A DNA stretch of 31,914 nt from NCBI GenBank assembly GCA_038205115.1, contig JBBRCE010000055.1, positions 1 to 31,914 on the forward strand. Reading direction: 5' to 3'. A model generated the notes under the pieces. The model did no database searches. It was not told the origin of the DNA and saw only the letters and a program-made list of their open reading frames with translations. Made by a program: the position numbers and the translations under genes. This DNA comes from JBBRCE01 sp038205115. Its GTDB lineage: Bacteria; Planctomycetota; Planctomycetia; Pirellulales; JBBRCE01. Positions 23,073-30,952 of the stretch are shown piece after piece; the stretch's first letter is position 1, and each line of letters starts with the position of its first letter.

Positions 23073-23867
23073 TCACAAACCCAGTACGTCGCTCATGCCG
23101 TACAGGCCGGCCGGCTTGCCAGCCAAAAACTTGGCGGCCGCCAGCGCGCCGTGCGCGTAACAATCGCGGTTGGTGGCGCGGACGGCGAGCTCAATCGTCT
23201 CGCCGAGCAGACCGAAGACGATTGTGTGGTCGCCCGGATTATCGCCCACCCGCAGTGCATGATAACCAATCTCGCCATGCGGACGCTGGCCGGGACGACC
23301 CTCGCGACCGTGGACGTGATTGCTTTGCCCCATCTGCTGGGCAACAATTTCGCCAAACCGCAATGCCGTGCCACTGGGCGCATCTTCTTTGTAACGATGA
23401 TGACGCTCGATGATCTCCACGTCCGCGCCTGTGCCATGATGGGCCAGCGCGCCGGCGGCAATCTCCGTGAGCTTCATCGTCAAGTTCACCGCCAGGCTCA
23501 TACTGGGCGACCAGAGCAGCGGAATTTTAGCCGACTCCGCTTTGAGCTGCGCTTTTTGGGCTGCATCGAAACCGGTGGTGGCCACCACAATCGGCAGGCC
23601 GCGCGCCACACACTGCTGCAAAATGCCAGGCGTGGCCAGCGGCACCGAGAAATCAATCAGCACATCGGCCGCCACATCCAAAGCCGCGGTCAACGGCACG
23701 CCAATCGGCCCCACGCCAGCCAGCACGCCGGCATCGTCACCCAAGCGCGGATGCCGGGCAGAATCGATGGCGGCCACAATGGTGAGTGCCGCGTCGGCCG
23801 AACCGAGTGCGATCAGCCGCTGGCCCATGCGGCCCGCCGCGCCGTGAATTGCAATCCGCAATGACAT
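23073..23867 (-). CDS. dapB: 4-hydroxy-tetrahydrodipicolinate reductase
   Basis: A protein of 264 residues from the ATG at 23867. DapB reduces 4-hydroxy-tetrahydrodipicolinate with NAD(P)H in lysine and meso-diaminopimelate synthesis. IAIHGAAGRMGQ (5-16) is the nucleotide-binding GxxGxxG. VLIDFSVP (69-76) and ATTGF (96-100) shape the cofactor site. EIIERHHRYKEDAPSGTAL (151-169) contains the catalytic H156/H157 and K160. The C-terminal ELAVRATNRDCYAHGALAAA is typical. Length is normal and all key residues are present. The frame continues upstream to 23975 but overlaps the preceding gene without a ribosome site. It lies 46 bp after the TPR gene. Confidence 0.97.
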   Translation of the reverse strand: MSLRIAIHGAAGRMGQRLIALGSADAALTIVAAIDSARHPRLGDDAGVLAGVGPIGVPLTAALDVAADVLIDFSVPLATPGILQQCVARGLPIVVATTGFDAAQKAQLKAESAKIPLLWSPSMSLAVNLTMKLTEIAAGALAHHGTGADVEIIERHHRYKEDAPSGTALRFGEIVAQQMGQSNHVHGREGRPGQRPHGEIGYHALRVGDNPGDHTIVFGLLGETIELAVRATNRDCYAHGALAAAKFLAGKPAGLYGMSDVLGL

Positions 23868-23913
23868 CTGAGTTCTTCTGGAAACGTGGTGTTGAGACGC
23901 GTGCCCGGTCCGA

Positions 23914-24876
23914 CTATTTCTTGACGTCGCGGACCGGCTTCTTGGCCTTGTAAAGTTCGAGGTGCGATTGAGCAATTTTCTTATCGTCCGGTAGCACGGC
24001 TAATTCAACCGCCCGCTGCTGCATGGTCAGCGCCTCGGCAAAGTTCTTTTGCTCGGCGTAGGCAGCCGCCAACGTATCGCACGCACCCCATTCTTTATGG
24101 TTTGTAACTTCGTAGGCCACGTTGGCGAGTTTCACGGCTTCTGCGCCATCGCGAACGTGCTCGTTGGAATTTGTCGCCCGCAGCCAAGCCAGATTGTTGT
24201 TGGCCTCGATATTTTTGGGGTCGATTTTCAAAGCTTCGGTAAAGCCGCTGATGGCTTTGTTCAGATGACCTTTTTCAGCGTACGCGATTCCGCGTTCGGC
24301 ATGTGCAACGGCATTTTGCGGATCTTGATTGATGGCTTCATCGAAATCGGCAATGGCTTTGTCCAGGTCGCCTTTGGCCGCGTACACGGCGCCGCGGTGC
24401 ACGTAGGCAGACACCGTGGGCTCCTTGGCGATGATTTCGTCGTAGTAGGTCTGCGCATCGTCCGCGGTGAGCGTGTCGCCGGTTTGCACCCAGGCGCGTT
24501 CGACCCACAGCCAATTGCCGTTCACCCGCTGCACGCGCGCTGGAAAGGGCACGTCCTTGACGGCGATTTGACGATCTTTAATCATCGCTCGCGCGTTTTC
24601 TTTAACGAACACCACGCGGCCGAGCCAACCTGGCGCCGCTTTGGATTCGGCGGTTTGCTTGCCGGCGGCTTTCGGCTTGTCCGATTGATCGGCCACGGCG
24701 CTCGACGCGCCAGGCCGAACGGTGTCGGCCTTGCGTTCGGAAAGTTTAATCACGGACTTCAGCGGCCGCGGATCGACGTCGGACGGCGTTTCGTTTGGAT
24801 CGGCCGCGTAGGCGAAACCCACCAGCGGCAGCGAGGCAAAAATCAGGAGTGTCGGAATTCCCGTGCGGGTCAACAT
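23914..24876 (-). CDS. Secreted TPR protein with SH3-like domain
   Basis: A protein of 320 residues from the ATG at 24876 (GAGGG about 11 bases upstream); an ATG at 24894 would add MRASTT. Residues 1-24 are a signal peptide (MLTRTGIPTLLIFASLPLVG, then FAYA). A disordered Lys/Ala/Ser-rich part follows to about 85. Then comes an SH3-like module (GWLGRVVFVKENARAMIKDR, VQRVNGNWLWVERAWV). Three to four TPRs follow from about 155: SAYVHRGAVYAAKGDLDKAI, AVAHAERGIAYAEKGHLNKA, IEANNNLAWLRATN. TPRs bind partner proteins. It sits between thrC and dapB on the same strand, probably in one transcript, but its role there is not evident. Confidence 0.88.
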   Translation of the reverse strand: MLTRTGIPTLLIFASLPLVGFAYAADPNETPSDVDPRPLKSVIKLSERKADTVRPGASSAVADQSDKPKAAGKQTAESKAAPGWLGRVVFVKENARAMIKDRQIAVKDVPFPARVQRVNGNWLWVERAWVQTGDTLTADDAQTYYDEIIAKEPTVSAYVHRGAVYAAKGDLDKAIADFDEAINQDPQNAVAHAERGIAYAEKGHLNKAISGFTEALKIDPKNIEANNNLAWLRATNSNEHVRDGAEAVKLANVAYEVTNHKEWGACDTLAAAYAEQKNFAEALTMQQRAVELAVLPDDKKIAQSHLELYKAKKPVRDVKK

Positions 24877-24963
24877 GGTTGTACTAGCCCTCATGGCTTG
24901 TGAAAATCGCTGTGAAAATTGTGATTCGTTTTCGATCGCGCATGGCGGCAGCGCCCGCAATCG

Positions 24964-26355
24964 TTAGCTGTAAAGTTGAATGGCGCGAATGATTTCGTCC
25001 AGGTCGTTTCCGACCGCCACGGCGCGATTGGCAAACGACGCCCGCCGCACGCCGCGGCTTGCGAGGACTTTGTTGAACTGTTCTTGATCCGTGGTGTGAT
25101 AAGCCACCGTGGCCGTGGGATCCTTGAGTTGGTGACCGGTCAGTATGCAAACCACGCGCTCGTCGCGACCGATCACGCCCTCGGCAATCAAGCTTTTAGC
25201 GCCGGCCACGCTCGCGGCGCTGGCTGGCTCGCAGCCAAAACCGTTAGCGCCCACCTGCGCCTTGGCGTCCATCATTTCTTGCTCGCTGGTCTCGCGGACC
25301 ACGCCGTCGCAATCCGCCAGCGCCCGCAGACACTTGTTCAGATTCACGGGCCGGTTGATCTCGATGGCGCTGGCGATGGTCGACGCCCGGCGTTTTTCGG
25401 CATCGAGCTCGGCGTAATACTTGTTAACGATCGCCATGTCCGGCTGGCCAGCATTCCACCTCAAACCGCGGCGATTGTACAACTCGAACAGCGTATTGGC
25501 GCCTGCGGCGTTAATCACCGCCAGCCGCGGAATGCGATCGATCAACCCGAGCGTTTTCAGCTCCGCAAACGCCTTGCCGAAGGCGCTGGAGTTGCCGAGA
25601 TTGCCGCCGGGCACCACGATCCAATCCGGAGTTTGCCAGCCTAGCGATTCCAACACGCGGAACATGATGGTCTTCTGACCCTCCAGCCGGAACGGATTGA
25701 CGCTGTTCACCAGGTAGATGCCCAACTGCTGCGAAATCTGCTTGACGCGATGCATGGCGTCGTCGAAGTCGCCGGCAATTTGCACGGTCAGTGCGCCGTA
25801 ATCCAGCGCTTGCGAGAGTTTGCCGTAACTGATTTTTCCGGAGCCGATGAAGATCACGGCCTTCATCAATTTGGTCACCGAGCAATACAGCGCTAGCGAC
25901 GCACTGGTGTTGCCGGTCGAGGCGCAGGCGGCGCGCTTGGCGCCCGTCATGTGAGCATGCGTAAACGCTGCGACCATGCCGTTATCTTTGAAACTGCCCG
26001 AAGGATTCAGGCCTTCATACTGCAGATGCAATTGGCCGCTGGTCAAGCCGACGAATTTGGCCACGCCGGGCGCATTTTGCAGCAGCGTCTGGCCTTCGCC
26101 AATGGTCACCACATGCTCTGGCGGCGCAAACGGTAGCAGCTCATGAAAGCGCCATACGCCGCTCAGCGAAAGCGGCTCAAAACGTCGCGACCATTTCTGT
26201 TCGAACTCGTCCAACCGCTTGGGCACGCGGGCCCGATTCCAATCGTAGATAATGTCCAACAGGCCGCCGCACTTGTCGCAGGATACGCGCGTTTCTTGCA
26301 CGCTGTACGTGGCCGCGCAACTGGGCGAAATGCACTGTTGAAACGCAATTTCCAT
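24964..26355 (-). CDS. thrC: Threonine synthase
   Basis: A protein of 463 residues. It converts O-phosphohomoserine to threonine with pyridoxal phosphate. Residues 8-29 give a small zinc-ribbon-like front (C8, C13, C26, C29), as in the plant/archaeal-like long form. EGLNPSGSFKDNGM (114-127) holds K123, the PLP-binding lysine. ACASTGNTSASLALY, then PGGNLGNSSAFGKAF, are the phosphate-binding and Gly-rich loops. The ILTGHQLKDP end is typical. The ATG at 26355 follows a candidate promoter. It is the first gene of a minus-strand unit with a TPR gene, dapB and a beta-propeller gene, linking two branches of aspartate-derived amino-acid synthesis. Confidence 0.96.
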   Translation of the reverse strand: MEIAFQQCISPSCAATYSVQETRVSCDKCGGLLDIIYDWNRARVPKRLDEFEQKWSRRFEPLSLSGVWRFHELLPFAPPEHVVTIGEGQTLLQNAPGVAKFVGLTSGQLHLQYEGLNPSGSFKDNGMVAAFTHAHMTGAKRAACASTGNTSASLALYCSVTKLMKAVIFIGSGKISYGKLSQALDYGALTVQIAGDFDDAMHRVKQISQQLGIYLVNSVNPFRLEGQKTIMFRVLESLGWQTPDWIVVPGGNLGNSSAFGKAFAELKTLGLIDRIPRLAVINAAGANTLFELYNRRGLRWNAGQPDMAIVNKYYAELDAEKRRASTIASAIEINRPVNLNKCLRALADCDGVVRETSEQEMMDAKAQVGANGFGCEPASAASVAGAKSLIAEGVIGRDERVVCILTGHQLKDPTATVAYHTTDQEQFNKVLASRGVRRASFANRAVAVGNDLDEIIRAIQLYS

Positions 26356-26410
26356 CGACGAACAATCTACGAGAAAACGCCGTGCCGTGACGGCAAAATG
26401 GGAAACCTAC

Positions 26411-26439
26411 AGTGTATGTTCCATGCCAAATTGCGGCAA
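26411..26439 (-). promoter_or_regulatory. Candidate sigma70-type promoter for thrC
   Basis: On the minus strand TTGCCG (26434-26439) and TACACT (26411-26416) are separated by 17 bases, and the -10 lies about 55 bp before the thrC ATG. Each box matches four of six consensus bases. The -35 overlaps the hairpin at 26435-26458, which may end the upstream transcript. Confidence 0.25.
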
Positions 26440-26458
26440 GCGCAGTTGACCGCTTGCC
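26435..26458 (-). terminator. Hairpin after the ABC ATPase gene
   Basis: GGCAAGCG and CGCTTGCC form a perfect 8-bp stem with an 8-base loop, 47 bp beyond the ATPase stop on the minus strand. It is followed by GCAATTTGG. It may be a weak intrinsic terminator insulating thrC. Confidence 0.4.
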
Positions 26459-26505
26459 AGCGTCCCCAGCGCGGATCGATGATCGCAATCCGTCCACGAC
26501 GCCAG

Positions 26506-27231
26506 CTACTTGGCGGTCAGTTCCAAATACAGATGTTCGAGCGACATGTTCTCGGGATTTTTCACGCGATGGCGGAGTTCGCTGAGCGTGCCCAAGAATC
26601 GCAATTTGCCTTGCTCTAAGACGGCAATCCGATCGGCAATTTCTTCCGCCACGGCCAGCGTATGCGTCGACATGAAAATCGTTGTGCCGGCGGATGCCTT
26701 GGCTTTGAGGTAATCTTTAACCAGTCGCATGCTGCGCGGATCCAAGCCCACCATCGGCTCGTCGACCACCAGTACCGAAGGATCGTGCAACAAGGCCGAG
26801 GCAAACACCACCCGCTGCTTCATACCGTGCGAATACGTTTCGGCCAGGTCGTCCACGAATTCGCTCAAGCTGAAATTGGCAATCTCCTCGTCGAGCCTGC
26901 GGCGCAACAGGTTTTTCTCCAGCCCATACATTTCGCCCACAAACTGCAGGAACTCGCGACCGGTGAGTTTATCGTAGAGGTAAGGTTCGTCGGGCACGTA
27001 GCCCAGCAAGCGATTGGCTTCGCGCGTTTGCCGCACGACGTCAAAGCCGCAGATGCGGACGTTTCCGGAATTCGGTCGCAGCAACCCAACCAGCATTTTG
27101 ATGGTGGTGGTTTTGCCGGCGCCATTGTGGCCCAACAGCGCAAACAATTGCCCGCTGGGAATCGATAAGTTCAAGCCGGACAGCGCGACCCGAGTTCCGT
27201 AATTGCGGCTGACATCTTCGAATTCAATCAC
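26506..27231 (-). CDS. ABC transporter ATP-binding protein
   Basis: A protein of 241 residues and a complete ABC ATPase. Walker A is GHNGAGKT (34-41), Q-loop region YVPDEPYLYDKLT (78-90), signature YSHGMKQR (133-140), Walker B VLVVDEPMVGLDP (153-165), with the switch His in STHTLAVAEE. It resembles the CcmA/NatA-type export ATPases, which pair with separate permeases. No permease is in the window. The gene directly upstream (30-bp gap) encodes a single-helix anchored protein instead. The start is a GTG at 27231 with a weak ribosome site. The transported substrate is unknown. Confidence 0.95.
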   Translation of the reverse strand: MIEFEDVSRNYGTRVALSGLNLSIPSGQLFALLGHNGAGKTTTIKMLVGLLRPNSGNVRICGFDVVRQTREANRLLGYVPDEPYLYDKLTGREFLQFVGEMYGLEKNLLRRRLDEEIANFSLSEFVDDLAETYSHGMKQRVVFASALLHDPSVLVVDEPMVGLDPRSMRLVKDYLKAKASAGTTIFMSTHTLAVAEEIADRIAVLEQGKLRFLGTLSELRHRVKNPENMSLEHLYLELTAK

Positions 27232-27261
27232 GGAGCACTTGGGGTAAACCAGCGGGACGTG

Positions 27262-28188
27262 TCACGGCGAAGACAGTTCGAACCACTGACTGTCGGGCAG
27301 GTTCTCGATCATGTTGGCGGCGTCGGTTGCGTTGAGTCGCTCAAAGGTCAACCGCGAATTGTAGAGGTTACACTCTTGCTTGAGCACCAGTCCGGACTGG
27401 TCGACCCATAACTTTCCGCGCGGTTCATGAACGGCGCGGAACCCAGTTCCAGCATCGGCCCGATAAACCACCACCAGCGTTTGCACGCTACCGCCGTTCC
27501 AGGTGATGGCCTCGTGATCTTCAACCCGCGCCTGCAAGATTTCGATTTTTGGCTTTTGCATCGGCTGCGGTTGGAGCACGCTGCAAACCGGTACCGTCCA
27601 AGTTTGGCCCAAACGCAACCCCGGCATGCGGCCTTGCGGCGAAAGTTCGTCGCCCAGCATTGCGTCGGCCGGCAAGTAGTGTTTCATCGGCTCGCCCTGA
27701 TTAACGACCATCGTCAATTGCGAACCATCGACGGTGCCACGAACTTGGATCACGTTGGGATAGTCGGAAACGCGCAACCTTGAGCGGAAACCAGACAGCT
27801 TACCCAGCGGGTCGATTTCCAACGAACTCACGGCATCGATCTTCATTTGCTCGGCGGAAGAAATCGTGCTGCTCATCATCCGTCGCATCAGCATCGGCAC
27901 CATATCCTCCAGCGGAATGCGATCGAAATGCACGCGGCTGCGGACTTCGGAAACGCCGCTGGGTGTACGATCCACGCGGCTTACGGCCCAGCCCAACTGG
28001 CGATCGTTCCAGCAGATATTCCAGCCGATGGGCGGTTCGGGCGAAGCCGACTTTTGCCCGCCAAACACGGTCTGGTAGCTGGGCGGTTCACCGCGGTTCA
28101 ACGGCGGCAACACCTTGGCGACAACCAGCCAACACATGGTCGTCAGCCAGAACAGAACCACCACGCCATTGAACCAACGACTTGCCAT
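27262..28188 (-). CDS. Membrane-anchored protein of unknown function
   Basis: A protein of 308 residues. A single N-terminal helix (residues 6-25, FNGVVVLFWLTTMCWLVVAK) anchors a soluble, mainly beta, extracytoplasmic part. Visible pieces are PIGWNICWNDRQLGWAVSRV, VSSLEIDPLGKLSGFRSRLR, LRLGQTWTVPVCS and ARGKLWVD-like (here EPRGKLWVDQSGLVLKQECN). The pattern of a repeated beta sheet with WxV strands recalls LolA/lipoprotein-carrier-like folds, but this is only an impression. It lies 30 bp before the ABC ATPase gene, so the two are probably co-expressed and may work together. Confidence 0.78.
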   Translation of the reverse strand: MASRWFNGVVVLFWLTTMCWLVVAKVLPPLNRGEPPSYQTVFGGQKSASPEPPIGWNICWNDRQLGWAVSRVDRTPSGVSEVRSRVHFDRIPLEDMVPMLMRRMMSSTISSAEQMKIDAVSSLEIDPLGKLSGFRSRLRVSDYPNVIQVRGTVDGSQLTMVVNQGEPMKHYLPADAMLGDELSPQGRMPGLRLGQTWTVPVCSVLQPQPMQKPKIEILQARVEDHEAITWNGGSVQTLVVVYRADAGTGFRAVHEPRGKLWVDQSGLVLKQECNLYNSRLTFERLNATDAANMIENLPDSQWFELSSP

Positions 28189-28431
28189 GCGGAGCGCCTC
28201 TCAATGATCTTGGACAGCATCGCACGTGCGGAAACGTATCGGCAGTATAGCGGAGGGTCCGGAACGAGTCGAGAAAATTGCCGCGAACTGCATCCCACGA
28301 TCGCGCACAGCGACGGATTTGCTGGCACGCCGCTGGATGTTCCGCACTCGCAAACGCCGCACTCATATTGTCGACATTTGCCGCTCATCATGCCCCAACG
28401 ACGTTCGCCGACTGCTGGCAATTGGAATTGC

Positions 28432-29895
28432 TTATTTCTGCGGCGCGATGCGACCGGTCAGGCGTGAGTTGACTCCGCTGTTGACCGTCACGGCGCTAAA
28501 CCACACTCGGCCGTCCCAATCTTTTGGCGCCCAGGCTTTCAAATCCAATTCGTAGACTTGCCGTTTACCCAGATCGAAATGTTCGCTGGGCGCGGTCTGT
28601 TTTCCCCAGGGCGGTAATGCATCGGTGTGGCCACGATCGAATTGCGAGCCAACCGGCAGGCCCACGCGTTTGACATATCCGCTGGCTGTGTGATAGTCGA
28701 CCATGAAACCCACGTAGGCGTTAACATCCTTTCGGGTGTAGGTGGGAAATGCGTCCAGCGTGACCTGCAATCGCGAGCATTTATCCATTTCGACTCCAGC
28801 AAACCCGCCGCCCAATCCGCCCGGATGTGGCCCGGTGCCTACGTCGAACTGCAGGTTGTCGTACTTGGCAAAATTCGAGACCGGTGCGGCCGTCATGGTC
28901 TTGGAGTCGAGCACGATCATGCCATCGACATCGACAATGCATTTTTCGATGCGCGACTTTGTAATGCCCGTGACGGCCGTGAGCAGTTTGCGGTACCAAT
29001 CGCAGGCTTTGACTTGCAGCAGATGTTTACCGTCGGCTTCTTGTTTTTCGGCCAATGCCCACCAGCCATCCGCCGTTTTGAGTTGATCGGCGGGCGTGGT
29101 CGGATTTGCCAACTCGGCGCTGGCAGCCTGTTTCCAGGTTGGATCGGACGAATTGGCCAGCAGCGGCAGCGCTGCTTTCCAGTCGCCTTTCGTGAACAGA
29201 TAATACTTGCCGACGTTGAACTGCGCGGCCGAATCGGCAGCGTTGCGTTTGACGGCATCGATATCTTCCTTGACCGCGGCGTAGGCCTTGGCGCGGTGAT
29301 CGAGATCGCGATTGTGCTGCGAAATTTGCTTTTTGACCGAGGGCTCTTTGGCCAGCTTCAGCGCCAGTTCGCCCATCTGTTTACCGATTTCGAATTCGTC
29401 GGATGCGGCGGCGGCGTCTCGCACAACCACCGCGGTTTCGACCACTGCCGCGCGTTGGGAGGGATTGACAGCCGCTTTGGCGGCGGCCGCCACGGCTTCG
29501 CTCTTGAGCCGGACCGAGTCGACCTCGTAGCCCTTGACCAATTCGTCCACGTATTGCATCGCGATGGTCAATTCACCGGCGGCGGCGGCCAACGTGGCGG
29601 CGTCGTGCAGCATGACGTACTGCGCGGCCGGCTCGCCTTTGATTTCGGCGGCTTGCTTGACCAACGTTTCCGAAAGCTCCAGCTTGCGTGACGCTGTGGT
29701 GGCGGCCGCGAATTCTTTTTTGAACAGGCTCTTAATTTCGGCTTCGGCCTTGCTCTGCGCCGCCTCGGACGGGGCCGGCTGCTTGGCCGCAAGCGCAAAA
29801 CGCGGCAGGACCATTACGCCCAGCAGCGCCAGCAGAGTACCGAAACAACGAGCCACACCGTGCGAATTCATGACACCTGTGTTCATCGATTTCAT
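28432..29895 (-). CDS. Large secreted protein with helical repeats, unknown function
   Basis: A protein of 487 residues from the ATG at 29895; ATGs at 29886 and 29871 are alternatives with equally weak ribosome sites. A signal peptide ends near residue 36 (GTLLALLGVMVLPRFALA-A). Residues about 40-330 are Ala/Lys-rich helices with TPR-like spacing (AAQYVMLHDAATLAAAAGEL, DSAAQFNVGKYYLFTKGDWK, TADGWWALAEKQEADGKHLL). The C-terminal part (about 345-487) is beta-rich with VDYHTASGYVKRVGLPVG and RQVYELDLKAWAPKDWDGRV, which looks like a jelly-roll binding domain. This layout is common in planctomycete secreted proteins. No enzyme motif is seen. Confidence 0.82.
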   Translation of the reverse strand: MKSMNTGVMNSHGVARCFGTLLALLGVMVLPRFALAAKQPAPSEAAQSKAEAEIKSLFKKEFAAATTASRKLELSETLVKQAAEIKGEPAAQYVMLHDAATLAAAAGELTIAMQYVDELVKGYEVDSVRLKSEAVAAAAKAAVNPSQRAAVVETAVVVRDAAAASDEFEIGKQMGELALKLAKEPSVKKQISQHNRDLDHRAKAYAAVKEDIDAVKRNAADSAAQFNVGKYYLFTKGDWKAALPLLANSSDPTWKQAASAELANPTTPADQLKTADGWWALAEKQEADGKHLLQVKACDWYRKLLTAVTGITKSRIEKCIVDVDGMIVLDSKTMTAAPVSNFAKYDNLQFDVGTGPHPGGLGGGFAGVEMDKCSRLQVTLDAFPTYTRKDVNAYVGFMVDYHTASGYVKRVGLPVGSQFDRGHTDALPPWGKQTAPSEHFDLGKRQVYELDLKAWAPKDWDGRVWFSAVTVNSGVNSRLTGRIAPQK

Positions 29896-30067
29896 AAGAC
29901 AGACAGGATCTTAGAGGAGTGAAAGGTAGGAACCTGCGGCAGCAACCCGTTGTGCCGCACCAACAGGCAGGACGTGCCATTGTTCGAACAGACATTATAG
30001 TCCCGCGAATCGCCGGCCACCATCAGCCGTTTTCGCCACGCGGCCATCACGCCCGGCAAAACGTCGT

Positions 30068-30952
30068 TTATCGCGGCACGGCCACAATGTCGCCCACAAA
30101 TTTCTCCGGCGTAATCAATTCCGCGCCCGTTTCCGAGTCGAAAACCTGGTAATTCAAACCCGCGAGAATCGCCAACACTTCGGTCGTCGACGCGCCATGC
30201 TGCGAGAGCAACCGCTGATCGAGTTCGCTAAAGATCACTGGCCGAAACTCGCGTAACGTAGCCTGCGCGCCGCGAAACACCGGCAGCTCGTAACCTTCGA
30301 CATCAATTTTCATCAAGCTCGGCCGCAGGCCGTTTTGTTGCGTCAATTGATCGACCGTATGGCAGGCCACGGTCAACGTGCGGCGATTGCCCTGCGGCGC
30401 ATTGGGATGACTGATGCCGCCAACCGACGAATATTCTTCATGCCCTGGAACGGTTTCGATCTGTGTCTCGCCGGGCTGGTCGGACGCCACGCCTTGGACC
30501 ACGATCACCGTCACGCCGTTTTGTTGGGCGTTTTCGCGTAGCAGGGCGGCGGTTTGCGGAATCGGCTCGACGGCCAGCACGCGGCCAGCGCCGCAGCGTT
30601 TGGCGGCCAGCACGGCGTAAAAGCCCACGTTGGCGCCAATATCGATGACGTCGCCGCCGGCGGAAATCGACTGATAAAATAAATCGCGAACCGACGATTC
30701 GAAAGGCCCCGACTTGAGCCGCCAGGCCAGGTGGCCGTCCGCCGGCAATTTGAATTGGCCTTCGAACTCCGGCAAAGCACAATTCACATAACCATCGCCG
30801 GCCGGCTGGAGCTGCGCCACTGGCGCGGCCGCCAACATGCGGCCGAGCTTACCGATGATTCGATTCAACAACGTCCGCTGGCGACGATAATCGCTGCGAC
30901 GCTTGTCGAGCGCCTGTCGAACCAAATCGACGGAGGTTCCTGTTGCAACCAT
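30068..30952 (-). CDS. FkbM-family methyltransferase (second copy type)
   Basis: A protein of 294 residues. DVIDIGANVGFYAVLAAKRC (101-120) is SAM motif I, VLAVEPIPQTAALL (125-138) the second strand, and LMKIDVEGYELPVFRGA (213-229) the FkbM central motif. The C-terminal RPVIFSELDQR is also typical. It has an extra N-terminal helical part of about 70 residues compared with the protein encoded at 19423-20166, and the two differ greatly outside the motifs. They are therefore not a recent duplication. It stands 170 bp upstream of the large secreted protein gene. Its acceptor is unknown; sugar O-methylation is the family norm. Confidence 0.92.
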   Translation of the reverse strand: MVATGTSVDLVRQALDKRRSDYRRQRTLLNRIIGKLGRMLAAAPVAQLQPAGDGYVNCALPEFEGQFKLPADGHLAWRLKSGPFESSVRDLFYQSISAGGDVIDIGANVGFYAVLAAKRCGAGRVLAVEPIPQTAALLRENAQQNGVTVIVVQGVASDQPGETQIETVPGHEEYSSVGGISHPNAPQGNRRTLTVACHTVDQLTQQNGLRPSLMKIDVEGYELPVFRGAQATLREFRPVIFSELDQRLLSQHGASTTEVLAILAGLNYQVFDSETGAELITPEKFVGDIVAVPR

